Source: Ruminococcus sp. CAG:382
Lineage (GTDB): Bacteria; Bacillota; Clostridia; Oscillospirales; CAG-382
Direction: 5' to 3'
Assembly: GCA_000433115.1 (NCBI GenBank)
Contig: FR892174.1
Span: 10,136 to 19,704 of the forward strand
DNA length: 9,569 nt
Shown here: piece after piece, positions 1-6,362 of the stretch
Layout of the letters: every line of letters begins with the position of its first letter
Numbering within the stretch: position 1 is the first letter of the stretch
Program-made: the position numbers and the translations under genes
Notes under the pieces: generated by a model
The model's input: only the letters and a program-made list of their open reading frames with translations
The model's database searches: none
Told to the model about the DNA's origin: nothing

Positions 1-430
1 GCCCGTATTCGTAGCAGATCGAAAAGCCGCGCGCGGGATAATCCATTGACGAGAGGGAATCCATAAAGCAGGCGGCAAGTCTGCCGAGTCCGCCGTTACC
101 GAGTCCGGGATCGGCTTCCTGTTCGTATATGTCGTCAAGGCTGAAGCCCAGTGTTTTCAGCGCCGTGCGGTAATCGTCGGCAAGTCCGAGGTTGCAGAGG
201 TCGTTTTTCAGCGAACGCCCGATGAGAAATTCCATGCAGAGATAATAGACGCGCTTGAGCTGCTTTTTCTTTACCTCACTGCCGAATGCCTTGCTTTTCT
301 GCGCAAGGATGTCCCTTACCGAGAGTACGGTGGCTTTATATATCTGTTCTTTTGTTGCTTCTTCTGGGCTGACGGCAAAATAGCGTGACAGCTTGCTTGT
401 CAGCCCTTCAAGTATTACTTCCTGGTCCAT
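1..430 (-). CDS. glgP: Glycogen phosphorylase, N-terminal part (cut by window edge)
   Basis: This encodes the first 143 residues of a GT35 glycogen/maltodextrin phosphorylase, which releases glucose-1-phosphate from glycogen using phosphate and PLP. I translated it from the ATG at 430-428; it stays open to base 1. The visible family signatures are VYYLCMEFLIGRSL (residues 61-74) and EADPGLGNGGLGRLAACF (105-122), the conserved N-terminal block of this family. The PLP lysine and the catalytic C-terminal half lie outside the window. An AGGAG motif at 441-445 (minus strand) precedes the start by about 10 nt. The gene lies 31 nt after glgA, so it is probably the last or a late gene of the glg operon, as in Bacillus glgBCDAP. 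Family-length members are about 750-820 residues, so most of the gene is missing here only because of the window boundary. Confidence 0.95.
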   Translation of the reverse strand, partial: MDQEVILEGLTSKLSRYFAVSPEEATKEQIYKATVLSVRDILAQKSKAFGSEVKKKQLKRVYYLCMEFLIGRSLKNDLCNLGLADDYRTALKTLGFSLDDIYEQEADPGLGNGGLGRLAACFMDSLSSMDYPARGFSICYEYG

Positions 431-461
431 TGAGGTGCTTCTCCTGATTGAATAGATGGGG

Positions 462-1907
462 TTAACTATATACCTTTTCGATATATTCTTTGGCGGATTT
501 TGTCCATGAGAAATCTGTCTGCATTACTTTGCGGACAAGCTTTTTCCAGTCGTCGGAACGGTACGAGCCTACGGCGCGTCTTACGGCACCGAGCAGCTCC
601 CATGCGGAATAGGGGGCAAAGGTGAAGCCGTTGCCGCCGCCTTCACAGCCGACGGCCTTTATTGATGCAGAAACGACGTCCTTTATTGAGTCATACAGTC
701 CGCCGGTTTCACGCACGACGGGTACACTGCCGTATCTTGATGCGATCATCTGCGAAAGTCCGCAGGGCTCACTGCGCGACGGCATTATGAATATGTCGCT
801 TCCGGCGTATATCTTTTTTGCGAGGATACGGTCAAAGGTGAGCACTGCGGACACCTTTCCGGGGTAGCGTTCGGCAAGATGATAGAAGAAGTTTTCGTAG
901 TAGTAATCGCCCTTGCCGAGGATGACGAGCTGTACGTCGTCGTTCAGTATATCGTCGGCGGCGAGGGTCAACAGGTCGAGTCCTTTATGACCGACGAGGC
1001 GGGAAACGACGGCGAGAAGAGGTACGTCCGGGCGTTCGGGAAGGTTCATCGCATTCTGAAGCTCCGCCTTGTCCGTCGCCTTGCCGTCCATTTTGCGGAC
1101 GGAATAGGTCGCCGGTATGTCGCGGTCTTTTGCGGGGTTATAATAATCCTGGTCGATGCCGTTCAGGATACCGCAGAGCTTGCCCTTGTTTTCTTCAAGG
1201 ATATAGTGCAGGCCGTATGAGAATTTCGGTGAAAGGATTTCCTTCGCATATGTCGGAGAGACGGTCGTGACCTTGTCGGCACAGACTATTGCCGCTTTCA
1301 TGAGGTTGATGTCGCCGTTATAGTCGAGAAGTGCGCCGTCCTTTTCGGGCATATCGAACACGTCGCCTATAATGGCAAAGCTGTAAACACCCTGATATTG
1401 TATGTTATGGATGGTGAAGACCGCTTTTATGTCACGGTAATGCTCCATATAGCCGTATTTATATTTGAGGTAAACGACCGAAAGGGCTGTCTGCCAGTCA
1501 TGTGCGTGGAGTATGTCGGGGTAAAAATCAATGAAGGGCATTATATCGACGACTGCCTTGGAGAAGAACGCGAAGCGTTCGCCGTCGTCGTAATGACCGT
1601 ACAGCGACTGACGGTTGAAATAGTATTCGTTGTCGAGGAAATAGTATGTCACGCCGTCCTTTTCGAGGGTGAATATGCCGCAATACTGGTTGCGCCACGA
1701 AAGACGGACGTATATTTCGCCGAGCTTCGTGAGCTTTGCGCGGTATTCTGCGGGCATCTGACCGTACAGCGGGAGAACGACACGGATATCGCCGTCATCG
1801 CCGTATTCCTTTTTCAAAGCGGCAGGCAATGAGCCGATCACGTCGCCGAGTCCGCCCGAGGAGGCGAAGGGAGTACATTCGGATGCGGCAAAAAGTATTT
1901 TTTTCAT
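462..1907 (-). CDS. glgA: Glycogen synthase (ADP-glucose type, GT5)
   Basis: The 481-residue product has normal GlgA length and is predicted to extend alpha-1,4-glucan chains from ADP-glucose. It has a two-domain GT-B layout: an N-terminal domain starting MKKILFAASEC with GGLGDVIGSLP (18-28) and HAHDW (134-138), and a C-terminal domain with VSRLVGHKG (301-309) and SRSEPCGLSQ (377-386). Residues matching E. coli active-site positions are H167 (in HNIQYQG), R303, K308 and E380; the later RETGGL motif (399-404) is present. One oddity is that the usual lysine of the N-terminal KxGGL motif, which contacts ADP-glucose, is replaced by serine (S16-S-G-G-L). The start is preceded by a GAAAGGA motif about 7 nt upstream. 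The gene lies 37 nt after glgD and 31 nt before glgP, in one operon. Function is confidently assigned from motifs; the effect of the serine change is unknown. Confidence 0.96.
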   Translation of the reverse strand: MKKILFAASECTPFASSGGLGDVIGSLPAALKKEYGDDGDIRVVLPLYGQMPAEYRAKLTKLGEIYVRLSWRNQYCGIFTLEKDGVTYYFLDNEYYFNRQSLYGHYDDGERFAFFSKAVVDIMPFIDFYPDILHAHDWQTALSVVYLKYKYGYMEHYRDIKAVFTIHNIQYQGVYSFAIIGDVFDMPEKDGALLDYNGDINLMKAAIVCADKVTTVSPTYAKEILSPKFSYGLHYILEENKGKLCGILNGIDQDYYNPAKDRDIPATYSVRKMDGKATDKAELQNAMNLPERPDVPLLAVVSRLVGHKGLDLLTLAADDILNDDVQLVILGKGDYYYENFFYHLAERYPGKVSAVLTFDRILAKKIYAGSDIFIMPSRSEPCGLSQMIASRYGSVPVVRETGGLYDSIKDVVSASIKAVGCEGGGNGFTFAPYSAWELLGAVRRAVGSYRSDDWKKLVRKVMQTDFSWTKSAKEYIEKVYS

Positions 1908-1944
1908 GATGCTATCCTTTCTTTGATGGTGTGATGGCGGCAGG

Positions 1945-3072
1945 TCAGACCTGCATCATTTTTGCGAGATAGAACGGCACTTCTTCACAGCCGGAAAGCA
2001 CTCTGCCGTCGCGTATCACAACGTTCTTGTCGGTTATGACGCAGTTCAGGCTGACTTTTTCGCCGGTGAAGGTGTCCTGCATCAGGATGCTGTTTCTGAC
2101 CACGGTATCCTTGCCGATTTTTACCCCGCGGAATATCACGGAGTTTTCGACTCTGCCTTCGATCATGCAGCCGTCGGCGATGAGGGAGTTTTTTACTACC
2201 GCGTTTTCGGTGTATTTTGTGGGAGGCGAATTGCGTACCTTGGTGAGGACGGGTCTGCCGGGAACATTGAAAAGTTGCTTTCTTACATATGAGTCGAGAA
2301 GCTCCATGCTGCAGTTATAGTAATCGGTCATGGAGCCGACGGACACGAAGTAGCCGTCGAATCTATATGCGCGGATCCGGCGTTTTTTCAGCTCACGGGC
2401 GATTATATCGTGAGTGAAGGAGGTGTAGTTATGGGCGGTGGCTTCCATCAGCTCGGTGACGAGGAAACGACGTTTCATGACAAGTATATTCGTGTTGATG
2501 TCATACGGTCCGGTTTCGTTGCCCTGCGATTCCTCCATTGAGGTTATCACGTTATTGCTGTCGGAACGGATTATTATATTGCCCTTTCCGGCAAACGTCA
2601 GGTCGACGCGCTTTGTTACGTAGGTTACGTCGGCGCCGGATTCGATGTGTTTTTCTATGACGTCGTTCAGATCGATATTGCAGATGACGTCGCAGTCGGA
2701 CAGAACAACGTATTCCTCCTTGCATTCATTTATGAAGGATGCGATGTTTTTCAGCGCTTCGAGGCGTGTTGTGTAGAGGAAGTTTTTTGTGTTTGCAAAG
2801 GCTGTTATGTACGGCGGGAGTATCTGTATGCCGCCGGAACGACGTGCAAGATCCCAGTCGATACCGGAGCCAAGGTGATCCATAAGGGACTGATAGTTAT
2901 AATGCGTTATTATTCCGACGTGCTTGATGCCGCTGTTCACCATATTCGAAAGGGTGAAATCTATCAGGCGGTATCTGCATCCGAAAGGTACGCTTGCCAT
3001 GGTTCTGAGCCTTGTCAGCTCGGGGATGCTTTTATCGTGGATGTTCGAGAAAATAATTCCTACAACGGACAT
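1945..3072 (-). CDS. glgD: GlgD, non-catalytic paralogue/partner of ADP-glucose pyrophosphorylase
   Basis: The 375-residue protein aligns by eye with GlgC: PFGCRYRLIDFTLSNMVNSGI (from about residue 29) matches the GlgC segment FGGKYRIIDFPLSNCVNSGI, and a left-handed beta-helix region follows from about residue 290 (ENAVVKNSLI, ENSVIFRGV, RNSIL). The catalytic signatures are degraded. The GGxGSRL nucleotide loop is replaced by FSNIHDKSIPELTRL, GlgC FEEKPK becomes MEESQG (no lysine), and WKDVGT becomes FVSVGS. This is the pattern of Bacillota GlgD, known from Geobacillus work to associate with GlgC and raise its activity; that role is inferred here. It is placed 27 nt after glgC and 37 nt before glgA. 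A weak AAAGGA about 11 nt upstream could serve as ribosome binding site. It should not be annotated as an independently active pyrophosphorylase. Confidence 0.93.
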   Translation of the reverse strand: MSVVGIIFSNIHDKSIPELTRLRTMASVPFGCRYRLIDFTLSNMVNSGIKHVGIITHYNYQSLMDHLGSGIDWDLARRSGGIQILPPYITAFANTKNFLYTTRLEALKNIASFINECKEEYVVLSDCDVICNIDLNDVIEKHIESGADVTYVTKRVDLTFAGKGNIIIRSDSNNVITSMEESQGNETGPYDINTNILVMKRRFLVTELMEATAHNYTSFTHDIIARELKKRRIRAYRFDGYFVSVGSMTDYYNCSMELLDSYVRKQLFNVPGRPVLTKVRNSPPTKYTENAVVKNSLIADGCMIEGRVENSVIFRGVKIGKDTVVRNSILMQDTFTGEKVSLNCVITDKNVVIRDGRVLSGCEEVPFYLAKMMQV

Positions 3073-3099
3073 TTGTCTGACGTTCCTTTCGTTTTGATA

Positions 3100-4314
3100 T
3101 TACACCGTCGCGGCGGCAAGTTCTTTGACTGTCGCTTCGTTGGCGTTGGTTTTGTCGGGGATCACACAGCCGTCGGGGACGTTCAGACCGCCGCCGACAA
3201 GAGTTATGCCCCTTGATGCGTCTTTTCTTACGCCGACGCGGCAGCCGCTTCCTATCACGGTGTCGCTGTCGACGATGGAATAATCAACGGCGGAGCCGGC
3301 ACCGACGGTCACGTTGCCGAATATCACGCTGTCGCGGACGACCGCACCCTTTTCGATACGGACGTCGCTGCCCAGCACGCTGTTTTCGACAGTGCCGTAA
3401 ATTTCGCAGCCCTCGGTCACCATTGAATTCGTTATTTTTGCGCCGTCGCCAGCGAAATGAGGCGGATCGGCGTTGTTTCTTGAGCTGATGCGCCATCTGA
3501 GGTCGCGCAGGTCGAGCTTCGGATTTTCTCCGAGAAGGTCCATATTCGCTTCCCAGAGTGAGTCGAGCGTTCCGACATCCTTCCAGTAGCCTTCGAAGGG
3601 ATAGGCAAACATCCGCTCGCCGTTTTTCAGCATGGCGGGAATCACGTTTTTGCCGAAATCGTTTTCGCTTTCGGGGTTTGCCTCGTCCTCTTCAAGATAT
3701 TTTATGAGCTTCGCCGTGCTGAAGATATAAACGCCCATGCTTGCCTTTGTGGAGTCGGTGCTTTTGGGCTTTTCTTCGAATTTGTAGATCATTTCGTTAG
3801 CATAGGTCGACATGATACCGAAGCGGCTTGTTTCTTCTTTGGAGACATTGATGACCGCTATCGTGCAGTCGGCGTTGTTTTTCTTGTGGGCGCTGAGCAT
3901 TGCGCGGTAATCCATTTTGTAGATATGGTCGCCCGACAGGACAAGGACATATTCGGGGTCGTAGCGCCTGATGAAGTTGAGGTTCTGGTATATTGCATTT
4001 GCGGTCCCCTTATACCAGTCGGAGTGCTTTGATGCCTGATAAGGCGGAAGCACCATAACGCCGCCCCATGCGCGGTCGAGATCCCACGGTCTGCCGTTTC
4101 CGATATATTCGTTGAGCGCGAGCGGCTGGTACTGGGTGAGTACGCCGACGGTCTCGATTCCGGAATTCACGCAGTTGGACAAGGGAAAATCGATTATGCG
4201 GTATTTGCCGCCGAAGGTGACGGCGGGCTTTGCTGTTTTTTCGGTCAGCAGCTTCAGGCGGCTGCCCTGTCCGCCCGCAAGCAGCATTGCGACACATTCT
4301 TGCTTTTTAATCAT
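3100..4314 (-). CDS. glgC: Glucose-1-phosphate adenylyltransferase (ADP-glucose pyrophosphorylase)
   Basis: The 404-residue product makes ADP-glucose from ATP and glucose-1-phosphate, the committed step of glycogen synthesis. The nucleotidyltransferase signature LLAGGQGSRL (11-20) is followed by AKPAVTFGGKYRIIDFPLSN (28-47), VLVLSGDHIYKMDY (123-136) containing the expected catalytic aspartate D129, FEEKP (179-183) with the sugar-phosphate lysine K182, and WKDVGT (244-249). From about residue 290 a left-handed beta-helix of hexapeptide repeats forms the C-terminal domain (ITNSMV, VENSVL, VRDSVIFG, VDYSIV). The start codon lies inside the last codons of the displaced glgB reading frame: glgB stop at 4307-4309 and glgC ATG at 4314-4312 give an 8-nt overlap, typical of translational coupling. 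The frameshift in glgB would break this coupling. The catalytic residues are complete, in contrast to GlgD next door. Confidence 0.97.
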   Translation of the reverse strand: MIKKQECVAMLLAGGQGSRLKLLTEKTAKPAVTFGGKYRIIDFPLSNCVNSGIETVGVLTQYQPLALNEYIGNGRPWDLDRAWGGVMVLPPYQASKHSDWYKGTANAIYQNLNFIRRYDPEYVLVLSGDHIYKMDYRAMLSAHKKNNADCTIAVINVSKEETSRFGIMSTYANEMIYKFEEKPKSTDSTKASMGVYIFSTAKLIKYLEEDEANPESENDFGKNVIPAMLKNGERMFAYPFEGYWKDVGTLDSLWEANMDLLGENPKLDLRDLRWRISSRNNADPPHFAGDGAKITNSMVTEGCEIYGTVENSVLGSDVRIEKGAVVRDSVIFGNVTVGAGSAVDYSIVDSDTVIGSGCRVGVRKDASRGITLVGGGLNVPDGCVIPDKTNANEATVKELAAATV

Positions 4315-4655
4315 GACCTTTTATCCCTTCTTGCTTTTTATTTGAGGTTCTCGGCTTTGTGTACCTGAAGAAGCAGGCACCGAATGCCGGAACGTTTATT
4401 TTGAGAAAAAAGCCGCCGTTTTCGGCCTTTTTTGCGGTGAGGCGCGTCGGGTTGTCACAGCCGGAGCCGCCGTAGCACGGTTTGTCGGTGTTGAAGATTT
4501 CGGTGTACGCGCCCTTTTCGGCGGGGATGCCGTATGACCGGTACTCATTGGGGGAGAAGTTGAACACGCACACCACGCGGTTGCCCTTCAGGTCGTACCG
4601 CTCGAAGATATATGTATTGTCGCCGCATCTGTCGGCATCAAGCCAGCGGAAGCCG
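4307..4655 (-). pseudogene. glgB: Displaced C-terminal part of glgB (out of frame with the upstream part)
   Basis: After the duplicated 24-bp motif, this segment carries the expected end of branching enzyme in another frame. It reads GFRWLDADRCGDNTYIFERY, then a stretch ending VVCVFNFSPNEYRSYGIP, and continues to residues ending EGIKGHD and a TAA at 4309-4307. The content matches the all-beta C-terminal domain of GH13 branching enzymes (GGFxWxD, then VCNF-like strands, then YTEIFNTD). There are no internal stops, so the frame seems to be under selection or only recently disconnected. An ATG-started stretch (89 codons, 4576-4307) exists within it, but no convincing ribosome binding site was seen, so I do not call it a separate gene. 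Joined to the upstream part after removing 29 bp it gives 641 residues, a normal short GlgB length. Confidence 0.85.
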
Positions 4656-6261
4656 CCGTAGTCACGGTCGCGCTCCCACCAGCACCGTAGTCACGGTCGC
4701 GCTCCCACAGCGCGGGATGAGAAAGATAGAAGTGATTCAGCGCTCTGACATAGTCCTGCGTTTCCTTGTGCTTCGGGTAGTCGAGCATGAACCATTCAAG
4801 GCTGTTTTCAAAATCCCACTCACGGAACTGTGCAAACTCGCAGCCCATGAAAAGCAGCTTTTTTCCGGGGTGAGCCATCATGAAGGCGAGATACGTCCTG
4901 AGCTGCGGAAATTTGTTTTCGTAGGGACCGAACATCTTATCGATGAGCGATTTTTTGCCGTGCACCACCTCGTCGTGGCTTATTGGGAGAATATAGCTTT
5001 CGCCGAAGGCGTAGACGATCGAAAATGTCATCTTATGGTGACAGCCGGAGCGGAAATAGGAATCCGTTTCGACGTACGAAAGAGTATCGTTCATCCAGCC
5101 CATATTCCATTTGAAGTTGAAGCCGAGACCGGATTTGTAGGTTATTTCGGGGTAGGCGGTCGATTCCTCGGCAATCATGAGCGCGTCGGGGAAGTACTCC
5201 TTCACGGTGGCATTCAGCGTCTTGAAGAAGGCGACTGACTGACGGTTTATGTTCGTGCCGTCCTCGTTCGGGAACCATTCGCCGGGTTTGCGGTCATAAT
5301 CAAGATACAGCATTGAGGCTACGGCATCGACACGCAGTCCGTCGATATGGTATTTTTCAAGCCAGAAGACCGCGTTTGAAATGAGAAAGGACTGCACCTC
5401 GTTTCTGCCTACATCAAAAATACGGGTGCCCCACGATCTGTGCTCGCGGCGGTCCTCACCCTGGTATTCATAGCACGGTCCGCCGTCAAATTCGTAAAGA
5501 CCGTGCGCGTCTTTGGGGAAGTGCGCGGGGACCCAGTCAAGGATGACGCCGAGACCTTTTTTGTGGAAGGTATCGACGAAATACATGAAATCGTGCGGTG
5601 TGCCGAAGCGGGAGGTCGGGGCGTAATAGCCGCAGACCTGATAGCCCCAGCTTCCGTCATACGGGTGCTCGGCGACGGGCAGGATTTCGATATGTGTATA
5701 GCCCATATTCTTTGCGTAGTCGGACAGCTCGTCGGCAAGCTCACGGTAGGTGTAATACGAGCCGTCGGCATGCCGTTTCCATGAGCCGAGGTGGACTTCA
5801 TAGATATTCATGGGCTTCGGCGGGACCTCGTCCCTTGAAAGATACTCGCTGAGGGCGGCACGTTTTTTCAGGTATGTGCCGTCATGCCATTTGTAGCCCT
5901 CGAGGTCGTAATATATTGAGGCGGTGTGGCTTTGCGTTTCGGAAAAAAAAGCGTAAGGGTCCGCCTTGTAATAGGATGACCCGTCACGCTCGGTTATGAA
6001 TTTGTATTTTGAATTTTCGCCGAAAGATACGGAAGAAGGAAGAATTACCTCCCAGATGCCGCCCTTTGTGGTTCTTTTCATGGGGAGAGATTTGTCCCAG
6101 TTATTGAAATCGCCGCAAAGATAGACGACGTCGGCATTCGGCGCCCATGTTCTGAAAACGAAGGAGGAGCCGACGCGGTGCGCGCCCATATAATCGAAGG
6201 CACGGAAGTTGGTACCCTCATGGAAAAGATATTCGGCAAGATTGCTGTTTTTTTTGACCAT
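4588..6261 (-). CDS. glgB: 1,4-alpha-glucan branching enzyme, frameshifted near the C-terminus
   Basis: GlgB cuts alpha-1,4 chains and re-attaches them as alpha-1,6 branches. As read here it has 557 residues. A CBM48-type N-terminal domain spans about 20-120 (FVFRTWAPNADVVYLCGDFN), followed by the GH13 barrel with YEVHLGSWKR (154-163). The catalytic triad is present: nucleophile D312 in GLRVDAVASML, acid/base E365 in MIAEEST, and D430 in PISHDEVVHGK. From about residue 526 the sequence leaves the family pattern: WERDRDYG is followed by low-complexity AGGSATVTTAASAG and then a premature TGA ending at 4588. The cause is the 24-bp duplication at 4656-4708. The expected C-terminal beta domain follows in another frame. 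The start is supported by GGAGG at 6269-6273 with 7-nt spacing. It is the first gene of the glg operon. Loss of the C-terminal domain would probably impair folding or activity, but this is inference. Confidence 0.93.
   Translation of the reverse strand: MVKKNSNLAEYLFHEGTNFRAFDYMGAHRVGSSFVFRTWAPNADVVYLCGDFNNWDKSLPMKRTTKGGIWEVILPSSVSFGENSKYKFITERDGSSYYKADPYAFFSETQSHTASIYYDLEGYKWHDGTYLKKRAALSEYLSRDEVPPKPMNIYEVHLGSWKRHADGSYYTYRELADELSDYAKNMGYTHIEILPVAEHPYDGSWGYQVCGYYAPTSRFGTPHDFMYFVDTFHKKGLGVILDWVPAHFPKDAHGLYEFDGGPCYEYQGEDRREHRSWGTRIFDVGRNEVQSFLISNAVFWLEKYHIDGLRVDAVASMLYLDYDRKPGEWFPNEDGTNINRQSVAFFKTLNATVKEYFPDALMIAEESTAYPEITYKSGLGFNFKWNMGWMNDTLSYVETDSYFRSGCHHKMTFSIVYAFGESYILPISHDEVVHGKKSLIDKMFGPYENKFPQLRTYLAFMMAHPGKKLLFMGCEFAQFREWDFENSLEWFMLDYPKHKETQDYVRALNHFYLSHPALWERDRDYGAGGSATVTTAASAGLMPTDAATIHISSSGTT
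4656..4708. repeat. 24-bp direct duplication, 29-bp offset, inside glgB
   Basis: A perfect 24-bp sequence (beginning CCGTAGTCACGG on the plus strand) occurs at 4656-4679 and again at 4685-4708, separated by five bases (CAGCA). The offset of 29 bp is not a multiple of three, so it shifts the glgB frame. With a one-base indel, four more bases of similarity extend the copies on the coding strand (GCTG before each copy), so the event resembles a short tandem duplication with an added base. Deleting one copy plus the spacer restores the family-like sequence WERDRDYGGFRWLDAD. Confidence 0.95.
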
Positions 6262-6306
6262 CCCGGCACCTCCGTTGCGTTTGCGAAATTTGAATTTTAT
6301 TTTAAG

Positions 6307-6334
6307 ATATTATACTATAAAATATTATACTATA
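6307..6334. repeat. Tandem 13-bp AT-rich repeat carrying two -10-like boxes
   Basis: ATATTATACTATA occurs perfectly at 6307-6319 and 6322-6334, with a period of 15 bp. On the minus strand each copy contains TATAAT (6314-6309 and 6329-6324), so the -10 element upstream of glgB is duplicated. Only the distal copy has a plausible -35 at the right distance. Confidence 0.85.
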
Positions 6335-6352
6335 TAATTGTCTGCAAATCAA
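6324..6352 (-). promoter_or_regulatory. Candidate sigma-A-type promoter of the glg operon
   Basis: Reading the minus strand, TTGATT at 6352-6347 and TATAAT at 6329-6324 are separated by 17 nt, ahead of glgB. A start would fall near 6317, giving a leader of roughly 55 nt up to the glgB ATG at 6261. The -35 lies only a few bases past the stop of the upstream WG-repeat gene, and no terminator hairpin was seen between them, so read-through from that gene is also possible. Confidence 0.6.
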
Positions 6353-6362
6353 GTGCAAATCA
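6343..6362. repeat. Two 9-bp direct repeats overlapping the glg -35 region
   Basis: On the minus strand TGATTTGCA occurs at 6362-6354 and again at 6351-6343, so the repeat period is 11 bp, about one helical turn. The inner copy overlaps the candidate -35 box and the outer copy includes the stop codon of the WG-repeat gene. The layout is compatible with a regulator binding site, but no known operator consensus was recognised. Confidence 0.55.

Noticed and set aside
2647..3216. 189-codon plus-strand frame opposite glgD and the end of glgC
   Set aside because: It is antisense to two well-supported genes and shows no recognisable domain. The same reasoning removes the plus-strand frames at 879-1220, 1398-1832 and 4612-5238.
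4307..4576. Separate small gene of 89 codons between glgB and glgC
   Set aside because: Its sequence continues the branching-enzyme C-terminal domain upstream of its first ATG, and no convincing ribosome binding site was seen. It is the displaced end of glgB.
5942..5950. A-run in glgB as a possible second frameshift site
   Set aside because: The reading frame on both sides of the run continues with good family similarity, so no frame change is present here.
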